In this document: in pieces, positions 15,322-24,141 of the stretch
How the letters are laid out: every line of letters begins with the position of its first letter
How positions within the stretch are numbered: the first letter of the stretch is position 1
Assembly: GCA_902782645.1 (NCBI GenBank)
Contig: CACZNV010000034.1
Coordinates: 1 to 41,500 of the forward strand
Reading direction: 5' to 3'
Source of the DNA: an uncultured Ruminococcus sp.
GTDB taxonomy: Bacteria; Bacillota; Clostridia; UBA1212
Length of the DNA stretch: 41,500 nucleotides
Notes under the pieces: model-generated
Database searches by the model: none
Told to the model about the DNA's origin: nothing
The model's input: only the letters and a program-made list of their open reading frames with translations
Position numbers and translations under genes: made by a program

Positions 15322-15680
15322 CTTTTTTCTCCTTTCCGTGCATTCTCGTACAGTTGGGCCTCTAATTCCATAATCAACCCCCGAAGTTCGTTGCACTCTT
15401 CATCAGATAAGTTTTCTTTTTCATTCTTAGCATATGCGGTCAATAAATAGATTATCTCAAAAACCTCAAAATCCACGTATACAACACGCACACTTCCGCT
15501 TTTTCCTCGCCGTTCAAATGCAAAACGCATTTTCCGTATTCCACCGGTTTTCCGCATCACTGCACCGGTTTTCGGATTAATCACCAATTCTTCCTGAAGT
15601 CTGCGCAAATCGTCGTCTGTGAATCCAAGTCGTTTCCATTTTGAACTGAATTGAGGGAGTTCAATAAATGTTCTTGTCAT
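15318..15680 (-). CDS. RelE/HigB-family mRNA interferase toxin
   Basis: The 120-aa basic protein starts at ATG 15680. It has the RelE-fold pattern seen in HigB2-type toxins: F-I-E-L-P-x-F near the start, the L-Q-x-x-L-x-x-N-P-x-x-G-x-x-x-x-x-T-G-G-I-R-K-M-R-F-A stretch, then R-V-V-Y-V-D-F and I-I-Y-L-L-T-A-Y-A-K-N-E-K-E-N-L. Such toxins cleave mRNA on the ribosome. The C-terminal Y-A-K-N-E-K segment and the basic strand are intact, so the gene looks functional. The antitoxin gene follows with a 4-nt overlap. Confidence 0.9.
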   Translation of the reverse strand: MTRTFIELPQFSSKWKRLGFTDDDLRRLQEELVINPKTGAVMRKTGGIRKMRFAFERRGKSGSVRVVYVDFEVFEIIYLLTAYAKNEKENLSDEECNELRGLIMELEAQLYENARKGEKR

Positions 15681-15702
15681 AATAAACTCCTTTTTCTTTT
15701 TC

Positions 15703-15731
15703 ATTTTACCCTATTAAATAGGGTTTGTCAA
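15703..15731 (-). promoter_or_regulatory. Toxin-antitoxin promoter with embedded operator
   Basis: TTGACA (complement of 15726-15731), 17-bp spacer and TAAAAT (complement of 15703-15708). The spacer is filled by the inverted repeat ACCCTAT-TAA-ATAGGGT (15708-15724). The design equals that of the promoter at 2001: an antitoxin operator between -35 and -10. Confidence 0.82.
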
Positions 15732-15792
15732 CGCTCTTTTGAAGAAAAAGGAGATTATTCTTTTCGGGTCAAACTGTCTCAGCCTCTTTGTC

Positions 15793-16058
15793 AGACACCT
15801 TGTGTGCTTTCAGAACTATCGTTGGTTGTTATAGTTCTTTTCGCGACCTGCGTAAAGAGCCAAAACGAGCATTAAACAAAAAACGCTCAGTTTTGAGCTA
15901 TTTTTTCGCGTACGGACCCGATGATGTACGAAGGTACTTCGAGCGGTCCGTACACGAAAAGCAGGTCGCGAGTTAATTGTCGTAAGACACCTTGTGTGCT
16001 TTCAGAACTATCGTTGGTTGTTATAGTTCTTTTCGCAACTTGCGTAAAGAGCCAAAAC
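15793..16058. repeat. 74-bp direct repeat, two copies (15793-15866 and 15985-16058)
   Basis: The two copies start 192 bp apart and differ at only two positions by eye. Each contains an 8-bp inverted repeat (AGAACTAT ... ATAGTTCT, 11-nt loop). Between them lie further stems: CGCGACCTGC (15843-15852) pairs with GCAGGTCGCG (15961-15970), and GTACGGACC pairs with GGTCCGTAC inside it, around a small CGAAG-CTTCG hairpin. The 388-bp stretch between the toxin start and the second ZIP gene holds no gene. Confidence 0.85.
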
Positions 16059-16068
16059 TGAGCGTTTT

Positions 16069-16860
16069 TTACCCTAAAGCGACGTCTAAGGCCATCATCA
16101 GTGTAAACCCAAAGGCGAACATCAGCACGCCTACATTGGAGTGTTCGCCCGCGGACATTTCAGGTATAAGCTCCTCGACAACCGCGTAGAGCATTGCGCC
16201 TGCGGCAAAAGCCAGAAGGTAAGGCATTGCCGGGACCGCCAGCCAGGCGAAAAGGACAGTGAAGAGTGCGGCCACAGGTTCGACGGCGCCGGAAAGGAAA
16301 CCGTCGAAGAAGGCCCTGCCCTTGCTCTTGCCCTCTGCGTGGAGTGGCATGGAGATGATGGCGCCCTCGGGGAAGTTCTGGAGGGCCATACCGATTGAGA
16401 GTGCCAGTGCGGCGCCAAAGGATATGCCGGTGCCGGAGACCAGGCCTGCGTAGACGACGCCAATGGTCATGCCCTCAGGGATGTTGTGGATCGTCACGGC
16501 GAGGAGAAGCATTGTCTCTCGCTTGGCGCGGCTTTTGAGACCCTCGGCCTCTTCGGCGAAGCGGTGGAGGTGAGGGATGATCTTGTCGAGAACGAGAAGG
16601 AAAATAATACCGACCCAGAAGCCTATAAATGCGGGGATAAATGAAAGTTTGCCCTTAAAATAGGAGGGAACCATGTTTTCGCTCATGGCGGGGATCAAAA
16701 GACTCCAGATTGAGGCGGCAACCATGACGCCTGCGGCAAATCCGGTGAGCGCCCGCTGTACGGAGCGGCTCAGATCTCTTTTCATTAAGAAAACGCATGC
16801 GGAACCGAGGGTGGTTCCAACGAGAGGGATGGCAATTCCGAGCAGAACATTAAGCCACAT
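16069..16860 (-). CDS. ZIP-family divalent metal transporter (second paralog)
   Basis: The 263-aa protein is a close paralog of the ZIP protein at 14023-14808, sharing long blocks such as T-G-F-A-A-G-V-M-V-A-A-S-I-W-S-L and H-N-I-P-E-G-M with N-F-P-E-G-A-I-I-S-M-P-L-H-A-E-G-K. The start is ATG 16860, preceded by AGGAG eight bases upstream; the frame upstream is the promoter region. Differences concentrate in loops, e.g. the segment after the second helix. It is transcribed from its own TTGACA promoter with a different operator-like repeat, so the paralogs are probably expressed under different conditions. Confidence 0.92.
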   Translation of the reverse strand: MWLNVLLGIAIPLVGTTLGSACVFLMKRDLSRSVQRALTGFAAGVMVAASIWSLLIPAMSENMVPSYFKGKLSFIPAFIGFWVGIIFLLVLDKIIPHLHRFAEEAEGLKSRAKRETMLLLAVTIHNIPEGMTIGVVYAGLVSGTGISFGAALALSIGMALQNFPEGAIISMPLHAEGKSKGRAFFDGFLSGAVEPVAALFTVLFAWLAVPAMPYLLAFAAGAMLYAVVEELIPEMSAGEHSNVGVLMFAFGFTLMMALDVALG

Positions 16861-16901
16861 ATGGAGTCTCCTGTTTGGGTTTTGTATTGGCGGCAAGGGG
16901 T

Positions 16902-16947
16902 AAAACTTGCCCTTCAAGTTTTTACTATTTGAAAGGTTTTTTGTCAA
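16902..16947 (-). promoter_or_regulatory. Promoter and inverted repeat of the second ZIP gene
   Basis: TTGACA (complement of 16942-16947), 17 bp, TAAAAA (complement of 16919-16924). AAAACTTG-CCCTT-CAAGTTTT (16902-16922) is a perfect 8-bp inverted repeat overlapping the -10, an operator candidate. It is unrelated to the palindrome of the first ZIP gene. Confidence 0.65.
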
Positions 16948-16962
16948 TAGGCGCCTTACACC

Positions 16963-16991
16963 AAAAAAGCAGGCCTCCGGGGGAAGCCTGC
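16963..16991 (-). terminator. Terminator of the 1009-aa lipoprotein gene
   Basis: On the minus strand GCAGGCTTCC and GGAGGCCTGC form a 10-bp stem with one U-G pair and a 3-nt loop, followed directly by TTTTTT. Confidence 0.88.
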
Positions 16992-17011
16992 AGAAATCTT
17001 GTCAATTTAAA

Positions 17012-20000
17012 TCATTGAACTGTCACTCTGAACGTCACCGTGTCGTCGGGAGTCTCTGCCTCGTAGACGAATGAGTAGGAGTAGGTGCCGTCCCTGCCCA
17101 GGTGTACCGCGTAGCCGTCATACTCCTTGACGGCTGTGTTGTAGGGCGTTGCGTTGCCGTTGGCGTCAATAATTTCGATTACGGGCCTTACAAGTTTGGT
17201 GAAGCCGTCAACCCTCACCACGTTTCTGTTGCGGCCGCCTGTGACCGTGAACTCAGCCTCGTTGTCTTCGCAGAGAACTCTCGCGAGGTAGGGCTCGTCA
17301 AGGGCGGTGCCCTTCTTTACATTGGCGACTGTGAGGGGCTTCAGAACTGAATCCTCAAATACCAGGCGTATGTTCTCGTCGGAAGTGAGATCACGGTTTG
17401 CCCAGGGGAGCATCAGGAATTCGATGTAGATGTAGTCGCCCTTCTTGAAGGTGGTCTTGCCAAGGTCAAGGGAAAGAGCGGAGAAGTTCAGATCGCCGCC
17501 AAAGCTGTCCCGGAGGATCAGGTTGCCTTCCCACTTCTTGCCGCCAATGACTATATCGGTGTCCTTGATGATCACCGCGTAGTTCATCGGGTCATCCTCG
17601 CCCTCCACCTGCTCCGGAACGGGCTTGTTGCTGTGGTAGTATGCGTACCAGCTCTGCTTGCCGTGGAGTGTGTAGTAGGTCACGCCCCTTGTGGTGGTCT
17701 TGAGGTCAACGTGCTGCCTGTTGCCGTCGGGATCCCTGTAACTGAGTTCTGCAAAATACTGGTTTCTGCTGTCCTGAGAGACTATCGAGAACTGCTTCTT
17801 CACATCGTTAATCGTCAAATCCTTGAGGAATGTGAGCTTTATGACGGAATAGGTTCTGTTCTCGTCCGTCTGAGGGAACTCACTGTGGCGTATCGTGTAT
17901 TTGAAGGCGCCGCCGTCGTCAATGTAGGAATACTCAAGGTCTGCGTACGAAGGACCCGAGCTGTTGATTTTGGAGCCCGTGTACTCGTTCATGATGAGCT
18001 TGTTGCTGTTGTCCCTGTAGGAAACAGCTTTCGACGTGGCAACCGACGTGAACTGCGGGTCTGTGTTCCATCTGATTCCGCTGTGTCCTCTGAAGTCGGG
18101 GAGCAGGAATCCGTCTTTTCCGAATACGCCGTAGAAGCTGATGCAGTTCGACTCGCTGCAGCCTGTGGAGAGGTGGTAGTAGGAGACGAAGAACTGGATT
18201 GACGAGAGCTGCTTAATCTGGAAAATACCCCAGTTGACGTAGAGGTGAACATCCGAGAATGTGACGCTGCTGCCTGATTTAATTGAAATCGGGAATATCG
18301 AGTTTCCGTAGGAGACATCCTCGGGGTCGTATACCTTTTCCTCTTTCTCGCAGTCGAAGTTCTTGCAGACCTGCATCGGAATAGGTACCTGCATCTGGTC
18401 CTCGTCAAGAAGGACGGCGCACTCCAGGGTTCCGGGGTATGTTTTCACGCACATGTAGATATTTCTGTCGTTGTAGTCTGAATCGACGGTTATATTTGAA
18501 ATGAAGTAGTCGTTTCTGCGGCCCTCCTTGAAAACCGTAGGCCAGACAGTTCCGTTGACGGACGTGCAGTAGTAGCCCTTAATCGGGTCATAGCCAATGA
18601 TTTTGGCGCCGTTTGAGCCCGGATTTACCGTGAAATTCTCAGCAGGCACCGGGTTGCGCTCCTTCCATGCCACATCGTCAAGGGCATTGAGGTTGCCGTC
18701 TTTGTTGGTGTAGATTCTGTGGCCGAAAATGCAGTCCTTGCCCGCCTTCAGGTTAAGATTACCGCTTGCGACCTGTTTGACAACATATTTTCCGTTCTCA
18801 AGAGTCACGCTGGTCTTGAGGGTCGAGCCGTCGTCGGGAATGATGATTGCAATAACGCCTGCGTCTTTTACCTTGAAGGCGACGTACTGCACCGTGTCGG
18901 GGTCGATATCCGTGTCGTCATGGGCGCCGGCCAGGTCGCGAATCTTGATTGCCTCAACCTTGTCCTTCGGCATCTCCCAGATCATACCGAACTCGCTGAC
19001 CGCCTCGTAGTTCTGCCTTGCCAGCAGTCTGAAGCTCTGGTGGAGCTTGTCGGGGTAAACGTCAAGGGTTCTCTCGCCAAGCGCTGCGATGCACTCGCCA
19101 ATGGTAACCGCCTTGATGCCCGTAACCGTGTATTTTTCTCCGGAAATCTTTCCTGCGTCGATTCTGACGCCTGTGAGATCGTCCTTAAGAAGGCCCGAAA
19201 TGTCCAGCACATAGGTGTGGGGCTTGCCGTCGCAGGCCAGTTCAAAGTCCAGCATCTGTTCGGCATTGAAGTTTCCGGTCTTTTTGTCGCAGATGAAAAG
19301 CTGTGTTCTGCCCGCAGAGCCCTCCGCCGCAATGGTCAACGCAATGTGTGTGGCCTTTTCACGTGGAACAGGCGTCTCCAGGTACCTGGCAATGTAGGGA
19401 TCGAGGCCCTCCGTGAGCTCCATGGTCACGGATTTGCCCTTTTCGTAGGTCGCTTTGCAGTGGCTTGAAGCCAGCCAGTCGTTGTCGAAAACAGAGAGCG
19501 AGGTCTCGTCGGCGAAGGCGAAGCTGCCGTTTTCCTTGGTTCCGAAGCCCTGATCTCTCATAAAAACTTCGTAATAGTAGTAGCCCAGCCTGGTGGTGTT
19601 GATTCGTCCCACCGTTGTCGAGTAGTTGTCCTGCCAGACCTTGCCGTTTTTGTCAACGACATACGAATTCATCGTGTTGGTCAGGTATGTGCCTCCGCAG
19701 ATCTCGCTGATGCTCTCAATTCCCATCTTTCCGTCGGTGTCAAGGGTCTCCACAATCCTGATCTGCTTGTTCAGAACCTCATATTTGGCTCTTCCAGTTC
19801 CGTTGATATACCTTGCCTGAACACCATTGGCGACTTGATTCGCGTACAAAATGGAATCGGCAAGCTTAGAATCGTTTGAAATATCTCTCATCTCAACAGG
19901 CTCCTCCGTAGGTTCAATGATTGGGATATCCGTTCCGCCTGAGGAGTTATTCGTGCACCCGGAAAATAAACTGACAACCGCCAATGCCACAAGCAGCAGC

Positions 20001-20041
20001 GCCGCAACACCGCATGCACCTTTTCTAACAAACCTTTTCAT
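17012..20041 (-). CDS. Large secreted lipoprotein of unknown function
   Basis: The 1009-aa product starts with a basic stretch, a hydrophobic segment and the lipobox L-F-S-G-C (Cys29), so it should be lipid-anchored outside the cell membrane. A Ser/Gly/Thr linker follows. The rest looks entirely beta-rich. Residues ~170-310 contain a carbohydrate-binding-like sandwich (K-P-H-T-Y-V-L-D-I-S-G-L ... L-T-G-V-R-I-D-A-G), and later parts include S-V-T-F-S-D-V-H-L-Y-V and ordered tandem beta segments. I recognise no catalytic motif and no LPXTG or dockerin. AGGAGG precedes the ATG. It is a single-gene unit between two terminators, so its partner genes are unknown; a glycan-binding or surface role is a guess. 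Confidence 0.75.
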   Translation of the reverse strand: MKRFVRKGACGVAALLLVALAVVSLFSGCTNNSSGGTDIPIIEPTEEPVEMRDISNDSKLADSILYANQVANGVQARYINGTGRAKYEVLNKQIRIVETLDTDGKMGIESISEICGGTYLTNTMNSYVVDKNGKVWQDNYSTTVGRINTTRLGYYYYEVFMRDQGFGTKENGSFAFADETSLSVFDNDWLASSHCKATYEKGKSVTMELTEGLDPYIARYLETPVPREKATHIALTIAAEGSAGRTQLFICDKKTGNFNAEQMLDFELACDGKPHTYVLDISGLLKDDLTGVRIDAGKISGEKYTVTGIKAVTIGECIAALGERTLDVYPDKLHQSFRLLARQNYEAVSEFGMIWEMPKDKVEAIKIRDLAGAHDDTDIDPDTVQYVAFKVKDAGVIAIIIPDDGSTLKTSVTLENGKYVVKQVASGNLNLKAGKDCIFGHRIYTNKDGNLNALDDVAWKERNPVPAENFTVNPGSNGAKIIGYDPIKGYYCTSVNGTVWPTVFKEGRRNDYFISNITVDSDYNDRNIYMCVKTYPGTLECAVLLDEDQMQVPIPMQVCKNFDCEKEEKVYDPEDVSYGNSIFPISIKSGSSVTFSDVHLYVNWGIFQIKQLSSIQFFVSYYHLSTGCSESNCISFYGVFGKDGFLLPDFRGHSGIRWNTDPQFTSVATSKAVSYRDNSNKLIMNEYTGSKINSSGPSYADLEYSYIDDGGAFKYTIRHSEFPQTDENRTYSVIKLTFLKDLTINDVKKQFSIVSQDSRNQYFAELSYRDPDGNRQHVDLKTTTRGVTYYTLHGKQSWYAYYHSNKPVPEQVEGEDDPMNYAVIIKDTDIVIGGKKWEGNLILRDSFGGDLNFSALSLDLGKTTFKKGDYIYIEFLMLPWANRDLTSDENIRLVFEDSVLKPLTVANVKKGTALDEPYLARVLCEDNEAEFTVTGGRNRNVVRVDGFTKLVRPVIEIIDANGNATPYNTAVKEYDGYAVHLGRDGTYSYSFVYEAETPDDTVTFRVTVQ

Positions 20042-20090
20042 AATAAATCCTCCTGTTTTCCTTTAATCCCCTATTTTTCCCCAAATTTTT

Positions 20091-20138
20091 AAAAAACAGG
20101 GCAGCGCATTCACTCCATTAAAGCAATGCCCTGCCCTG
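20091..20138 (-). terminator. Terminator of the tgt-yajC operon
   Basis: CAGGGCAG pairs with CTGCCCTG (20131-20138 and 20097-20104), extended by C-A-T-T/A-A-T-G across one mismatch, followed on the minus strand by TTTTTT (20091-20096). It lies 12 nt after yajC. Confidence 0.9.
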
Positions 20139-20149
20139 ATTGCAACTAA

Positions 20150-20686
20150 TTATTTCGCGTCGTCCTTTGTGGCGACCTCGGTTTTTTTCACTTCTCTGAT
20201 TGCCCAGTTCTTGACCTCAACAAGTGAATTGTCAAGGGAAGTCTGGATGGTGATATTGTCATCCTTAATGTTCACGATGGTACCGACGATACCGCCAATG
20301 GTGACAACTTCCTGTCCGAGAGTGATTGAGTTCTTCATTTCGGCTTCTTCCCTCTTACGCTTCTTCGACGGGCGAATGATCAGGAAATAGAACATTGCGC
20401 CAAGAATAGCGACGTAAACAAGGATGATCCACCAACCGCCGCCACCCATGCAGCCCGCATTTGTGTTGGTGGGCTCGGGAGTCGCATTGGGGTCTGCAGT
20501 CGCTGCCGCAGGATTTGCAGTTGCGGCAGTTCCGTCTGTGGCGCCAACAGTAATAACTTCGCCGGTGGTGTCAACCGCACCCGGCGCATCGTCATCTGCA
20601 AAAGTCAGAATCGTTCCGAACAAGCATGATACCACAAGGCTGAGTGTCAGCACAATCGCCAACAGGCTAATTCTCTTCTTTGTCAT
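20150..20686 (-). CDS. yajC: YajC, Sec-DF-YajC translocase accessory subunit, extended N-terminus
   Basis: Residues 85-175 are a standard YajC: one membrane helix (W-W-I-I-L-V-Y-V-A-I-L-G-A-M-F-Y-F-L-I-I-R-P), the basic stretch S-K-K-R-K-R-E-E, then N-S-I-T-L-G-Q-E-V-V-T-I-G-G-I-V-G-T-I. The first 84 residues are unusual. A second hydrophobic segment with a signal-peptide look (1-30, ending L-T-F-A-D-D-D) is followed by an Ala/Thr/Pro-rich linker of ~50 residues and a G-C-M-G-G-G-G stretch. Most YajC proteins are only ~90-110 aa. The context, directly after tgt, is the classical one. YajC supports SecDF in protein export. Confidence 0.92.
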   Translation of the reverse strand: MTKKRISLLAIVLTLSLVVSCLFGTILTFADDDAPGAVDTTGEVITVGATDGTAATANPAAATADPNATPEPTNTNAGCMGGGGWWIILVYVAILGAMFYFLIIRPSKKRKREEAEMKNSITLGQEVVTIGGIVGTIVNIKDDNITIQTSLDNSLVEVKNWAIREVKKTEVATKDDAK

Positions 20687-20850
20687 AGTTACCTCCAGTT
20701 TGCATTGGCGGCAACAATGCCGCCTTGTTTATTTGTTTGAGGCGCCGCGTCAAATACCCTTTTGCGGCGCCGCTTTCCCGCAATTTTAGCGAATAAACAT
20801 TGAATAATCTTGTAATAACCGGGCCCCGCGTGCTGCGCCGCCCCGGCGTT
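20687..20850 (-). other. Structured tgt-yajC intergenic region
   Basis: Two perfect stems lie between the genes: GGCGGCA/TGCCGCC around 20707-20724 and GGCGCCGC/GCGGCGCC around 20742-20772. Neither is followed by a T-run on the minus strand, so they look like processing or stability elements rather than a terminator. Confidence 0.5.
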
Positions 20851-21993
<1,143 letters not shown>

Positions 21994-22012
21994 TTATTGC
22001 GTATGCTTTTGA

Positions 22013-22041
22013 ATTTTAACATTTTTAGTTTTGTATATCAA
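22013..22041 (-). promoter_or_regulatory. Promoter of tgt-yajC
   Basis: TTGATA (complement of 22036-22041), 17-bp spacer, TAAAAT (complement of 22013-22018), 38 bp before the tgt ATG. Confidence 0.7.
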
Positions 22042-22111
22042 TTGAAAAACAAGAAGCAGAAGCCTTGAAGCCTTGAAGCATCTGCGGTGGTAAACAAGAT
22101 TTACAATCTGT

Positions 22112-22687
22112 TTATATCGGCCATATCTCCCTGTCAAATATATTATTGGCGTTTTGAACATCCGCATTGTTATATCCGATTCGCCAAAGTGCTTTAGCAT
22201 ATTTTCTGGGCAAATCGATATCTCCGTCCCGTATCATTATCACAACATCTCTGATACGGAGGCATCTGATATCAGTCCTCCCATTATTCAGTTTTTCATC
22301 AATAATGTTCTGAAGCCTGGATTCATCCGTTGCAAAAATAGGAATACCGGTAACTTTTGCAAAGGCCAGCGAACAGGTTTCTCCTTTGTTTTTGTTGGGA
22401 TTATTCGGATTAATCATGACCTCTTCTAGCAGACGATATGTCATATCGTATACAGCTCTGTCAGAAGGATTAAGAACGGTTTGATCGACTATTTTGATAA
22501 TTCCCGATGCCGCCAAGGCAGAGAGCTGCTTTCTTGCGCTGGCAGGATACAGCACCTCTCCATAGGCATGTGTATGCATATAAATATCTGAAGCTATTAG
22601 AGGAAGCACTTTAAATAAAAAATCATATTTATCGCTTCCGCCGAGCTTTACACAGAAATCAGCATCGACAATTATTTTTTCCAGCAT
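22112..22687 (-). CDS. PIN-like protein, third gene of the XRE/ImmA module
   Basis: The 191-aa protein shows a PIN-like arrangement of acidic residues: I-I-V-D-A-D near the start (Asp8, Asp10), N-K-G-E-T (Glu103) and I-F-A-T-D-E (Asp121). In PIN ribonucleases such residues bind the catalytic metal. The last ~50 residues are not typical for short VapC toxins. The ATG at 22687 overlaps the region of the previous stop, with GGAGGG inside that gene, so translation is coupled. In context (repressor, ImmA-type peptidase, PIN-like) it may be the effector of a stress- or phage-responsive unit, but that is inference. Confidence 0.7.
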   Translation of the reverse strand: MLEKIIVDADFCVKLGGSDKYDFLFKVLPLIASDIYMHTHAYGEVLYPASARKQLSALAASGIIKIVDQTVLNPSDRAVYDMTYRLLEEVMINPNNPNKNKGETCSLAFAKVTGIPIFATDESRLQNIIDEKLNNGRTDIRCLRIRDVVIMIRDGDIDLPRKYAKALWRIGYNNADVQNANNIFDREIWPI

Positions 22688-22689
22688 TC

Positions 22690-23523
22690 TTAGCCCTCCA
22701 TGATTTCATCGAGTTCACCATCTGACGGAAATGCATTTCTCGCAGAATCAGGAATACCAACATCTGGCGGACATAATCTGCTGAATGAAAGCAGATATTC
22801 AAGCTTTTCAAAAGTTATGCGTTTATTTTCATAAGCTTCAACAGCCAGTTCTGTGAGATTGTCTATTGCAATTCGCTCATCGGCCGACGGCGCAACGATG
22901 GCATATCTGTTTCTTGCAGCGGCAATCTCCTCATCGGTTATGCTGAGATACTTGTTCCTGTCTGCTTTTGAAATAACGTTTACCTCATAGAGGCGCTTTA
23001 CCATTGTTCGGAAAGGAACTAAAAATACATTGGCGAGTTTGAGAACATCTTTAATGTCGATTTTTGCTGTGTCTATAGAGTTGAGATGAAGCTCCCTAAG
23101 GAGAAGCTCCTCCTCAACAAGAAACTCCGCGGCAAAACGATTTGCCTTGAGCTCATTTCTGTCCTCAACAGGCTCACTTATAATGTTCGCAGGTATCACA
23201 TCCGCTTTTTCATCATAGCGAATATGGTAAAGCTCATGCGCCGCAGCAAACACCTGACAGTCCAACGGAACAGAGGAATTGATGGCAACAAAAGGTTTGC
23301 CCTCTTGATTCCCCTGCGTTGAACCTTTGATTCTTGTAAATCCCCACACTGCGTCTCCACCCAGCGGATAATATATAACGCGTGCATAACGGCCGAGAAT
23401 CGAGAATATCTGGCGTCCTATAATATCATTTTGCTTTTTGCATACGCCAAGCATCTCTGCCGCTTTTTCCTTTACCTTTGAAATTTCGGCTTCGGTTAAT
23501 TCCGGAATCTTTTTATCAGTCAC
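22690..23523 (-). CDS. ImmA/IrrE-family zinc metallopeptidase
   Basis: The 277-aa protein has the zinc motif H-E-L-Y-H at residues 96-100 in the A-A-H-E-L-Y-H-I-R-Y-D context of COG2856 (ImmA/IrrE). It then has N-x-F-A-A-E-F-L-V (the third-ligand helix with Glu), and a helical C-terminal region. The GTG at 23523 is preferred because GGAGG stands upstream and it overlaps the repressor stop by 8 nt; an ATG at 23553 is also in frame. Family members cleave XRE-type repressors to induce mobile elements or stress genes. The XRE repressor directly upstream is the obvious substrate. Confidence 0.88.
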   Translation of the reverse strand: MTDKKIPELTEAEISKVKEKAAEMLGVCKKQNDIIGRQIFSILGRYARVIYYPLGGDAVWGFTRIKGSTQGNQEGKPFVAINSSVPLDCQVFAAAHELYHIRYDEKADVIPANIISEPVEDRNELKANRFAAEFLVEEELLLRELHLNSIDTAKIDIKDVLKLANVFLVPFRTMVKRLYEVNVISKADRNKYLSITDEEIAAARNRYAIVAPSADERIAIDNLTELAVEAYENKRITFEKLEYLLSFSRLCPPDVGIPDSARNAFPSDGELDEIMEG

Positions 23524-23860
23524 AGGCAAGCTCCTCCAACAATTGAATCTCATCGATAGCAGTTTGAATCAGTTCAACCTTCTCTCTGGTCTTTTCATCC
23601 TTTATGGTCCCCATAAAAGCCATGCTGTCGATAGTATAGTTATCCATGTTCGTCGTAAGAAGAGCATCGGTGGTCGTTCCAAGAACATCTGCTATTCTTT
23701 TAAGCTCGCCGACATTGATTGCCTTAGCACCCTTGATGATTTTACTCATCACTTGTTTCGAGACAGACAAAGCATCGGCTAGACTCTGTTGAGTCATAGC
23801 ATTCCTTTTCAGTTCTTTTTGTATATTTGCCCCAACCTGAGCAAAATTCATTGCATACAT
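23516..23860 (-). CDS. XRE-family transcriptional repressor
   Basis: The 114-aa protein carries an HTH at about residues 8-62 (Q-K-E-L-K-R-N-A-M-T-Q-Q-S-L-A-D-A-L-S-V then S-K-I-I-K-G). A C-terminal helical tail may be the cleavage or oligomerisation region. The ATG at 23860 has GGAGGT seven bases upstream; the longer frame would lack this. A GTCAAC/GTTGAC repeat overlaps its own -35, supporting autorepression. It heads the three-gene unit with ImmA and the PIN-like gene. Confidence 0.9.
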   Translation of the reverse strand: MYAMNFAQVGANIQKELKRNAMTQQSLADALSVSKQVMSKIIKGAKAINVGELKRIADVLGTTTDALLTTNMDNYTIDSMAFMGTIKDEKTREKVELIQTAIDEIQLLEELACD

Positions 23861-23895
23861 GAAAGTAACCTCCGTTCGTTTTCCTTTCATCGCCA

Positions 23896-23937
23896 ATTAT
23901 ATCAAAGGCGCCGCCCGTTTGTCAACGTTTTGTTGAC
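23896..23937 (-). promoter_or_regulatory. Promoter and operator of the XRE-ImmA-PIN operon
   Basis: TTGACA (complement of 23920-23925), 18 bp, TATAAT (complement of 23896-23901). The inverted repeat GTCAAC-GTTTT-GTTGAC (23921-23937) covers the -35, and an ATTGGCG word (23891-23897) abuts the -10. Confidence 0.82.
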
Positions 23938-24033
23938 TATAGCATTAAGATAGCTCTACCCAGCCCTACTTCGAGCCCTATTACAAAAGAACAAAGTTTT
24001 TCCAGTTAACTGGATTTTCTATAGACCTGTTTT

Positions 24034-24084
24034 TCCGCAAAAAAACAGCTGCAACTCTCAAACCTGATCAAGCCGCAGCTGTTT
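24034..24084 (-). terminator. Terminator of the pseudopilin operon
   Basis: AAACAGCTGC (24043-24052) and GCAGCTGTTT (24075-24084) form a perfect 10-bp stem with a 22-nt loop. On the minus strand a T-run (TTTTTTTGCGG) follows. It lies 57 bases after the stop of the 1953-aa gene. Confidence 0.85.
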
Positions 24085-24141
24085 CCCTTCCCGGAGCCTT
24101 TTCACAGCCCCTTATCGGTTATTCACCTTATCGCCAATGTT

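Noticed and set aside
15793-16058. CRISPR-like array from the repeated units
   Set aside because: Only two copies, 74 bp long, far apart, with internal hairpins; no array or cas genes.
16131-16463. Long opposite- and shifted-frame open readings over the ZIP, lipoprotein, tgt and DUF4353 genes
   Set aside because: They lack ribosome binding sites and mirror the codon structure of the real genes on the other frame.
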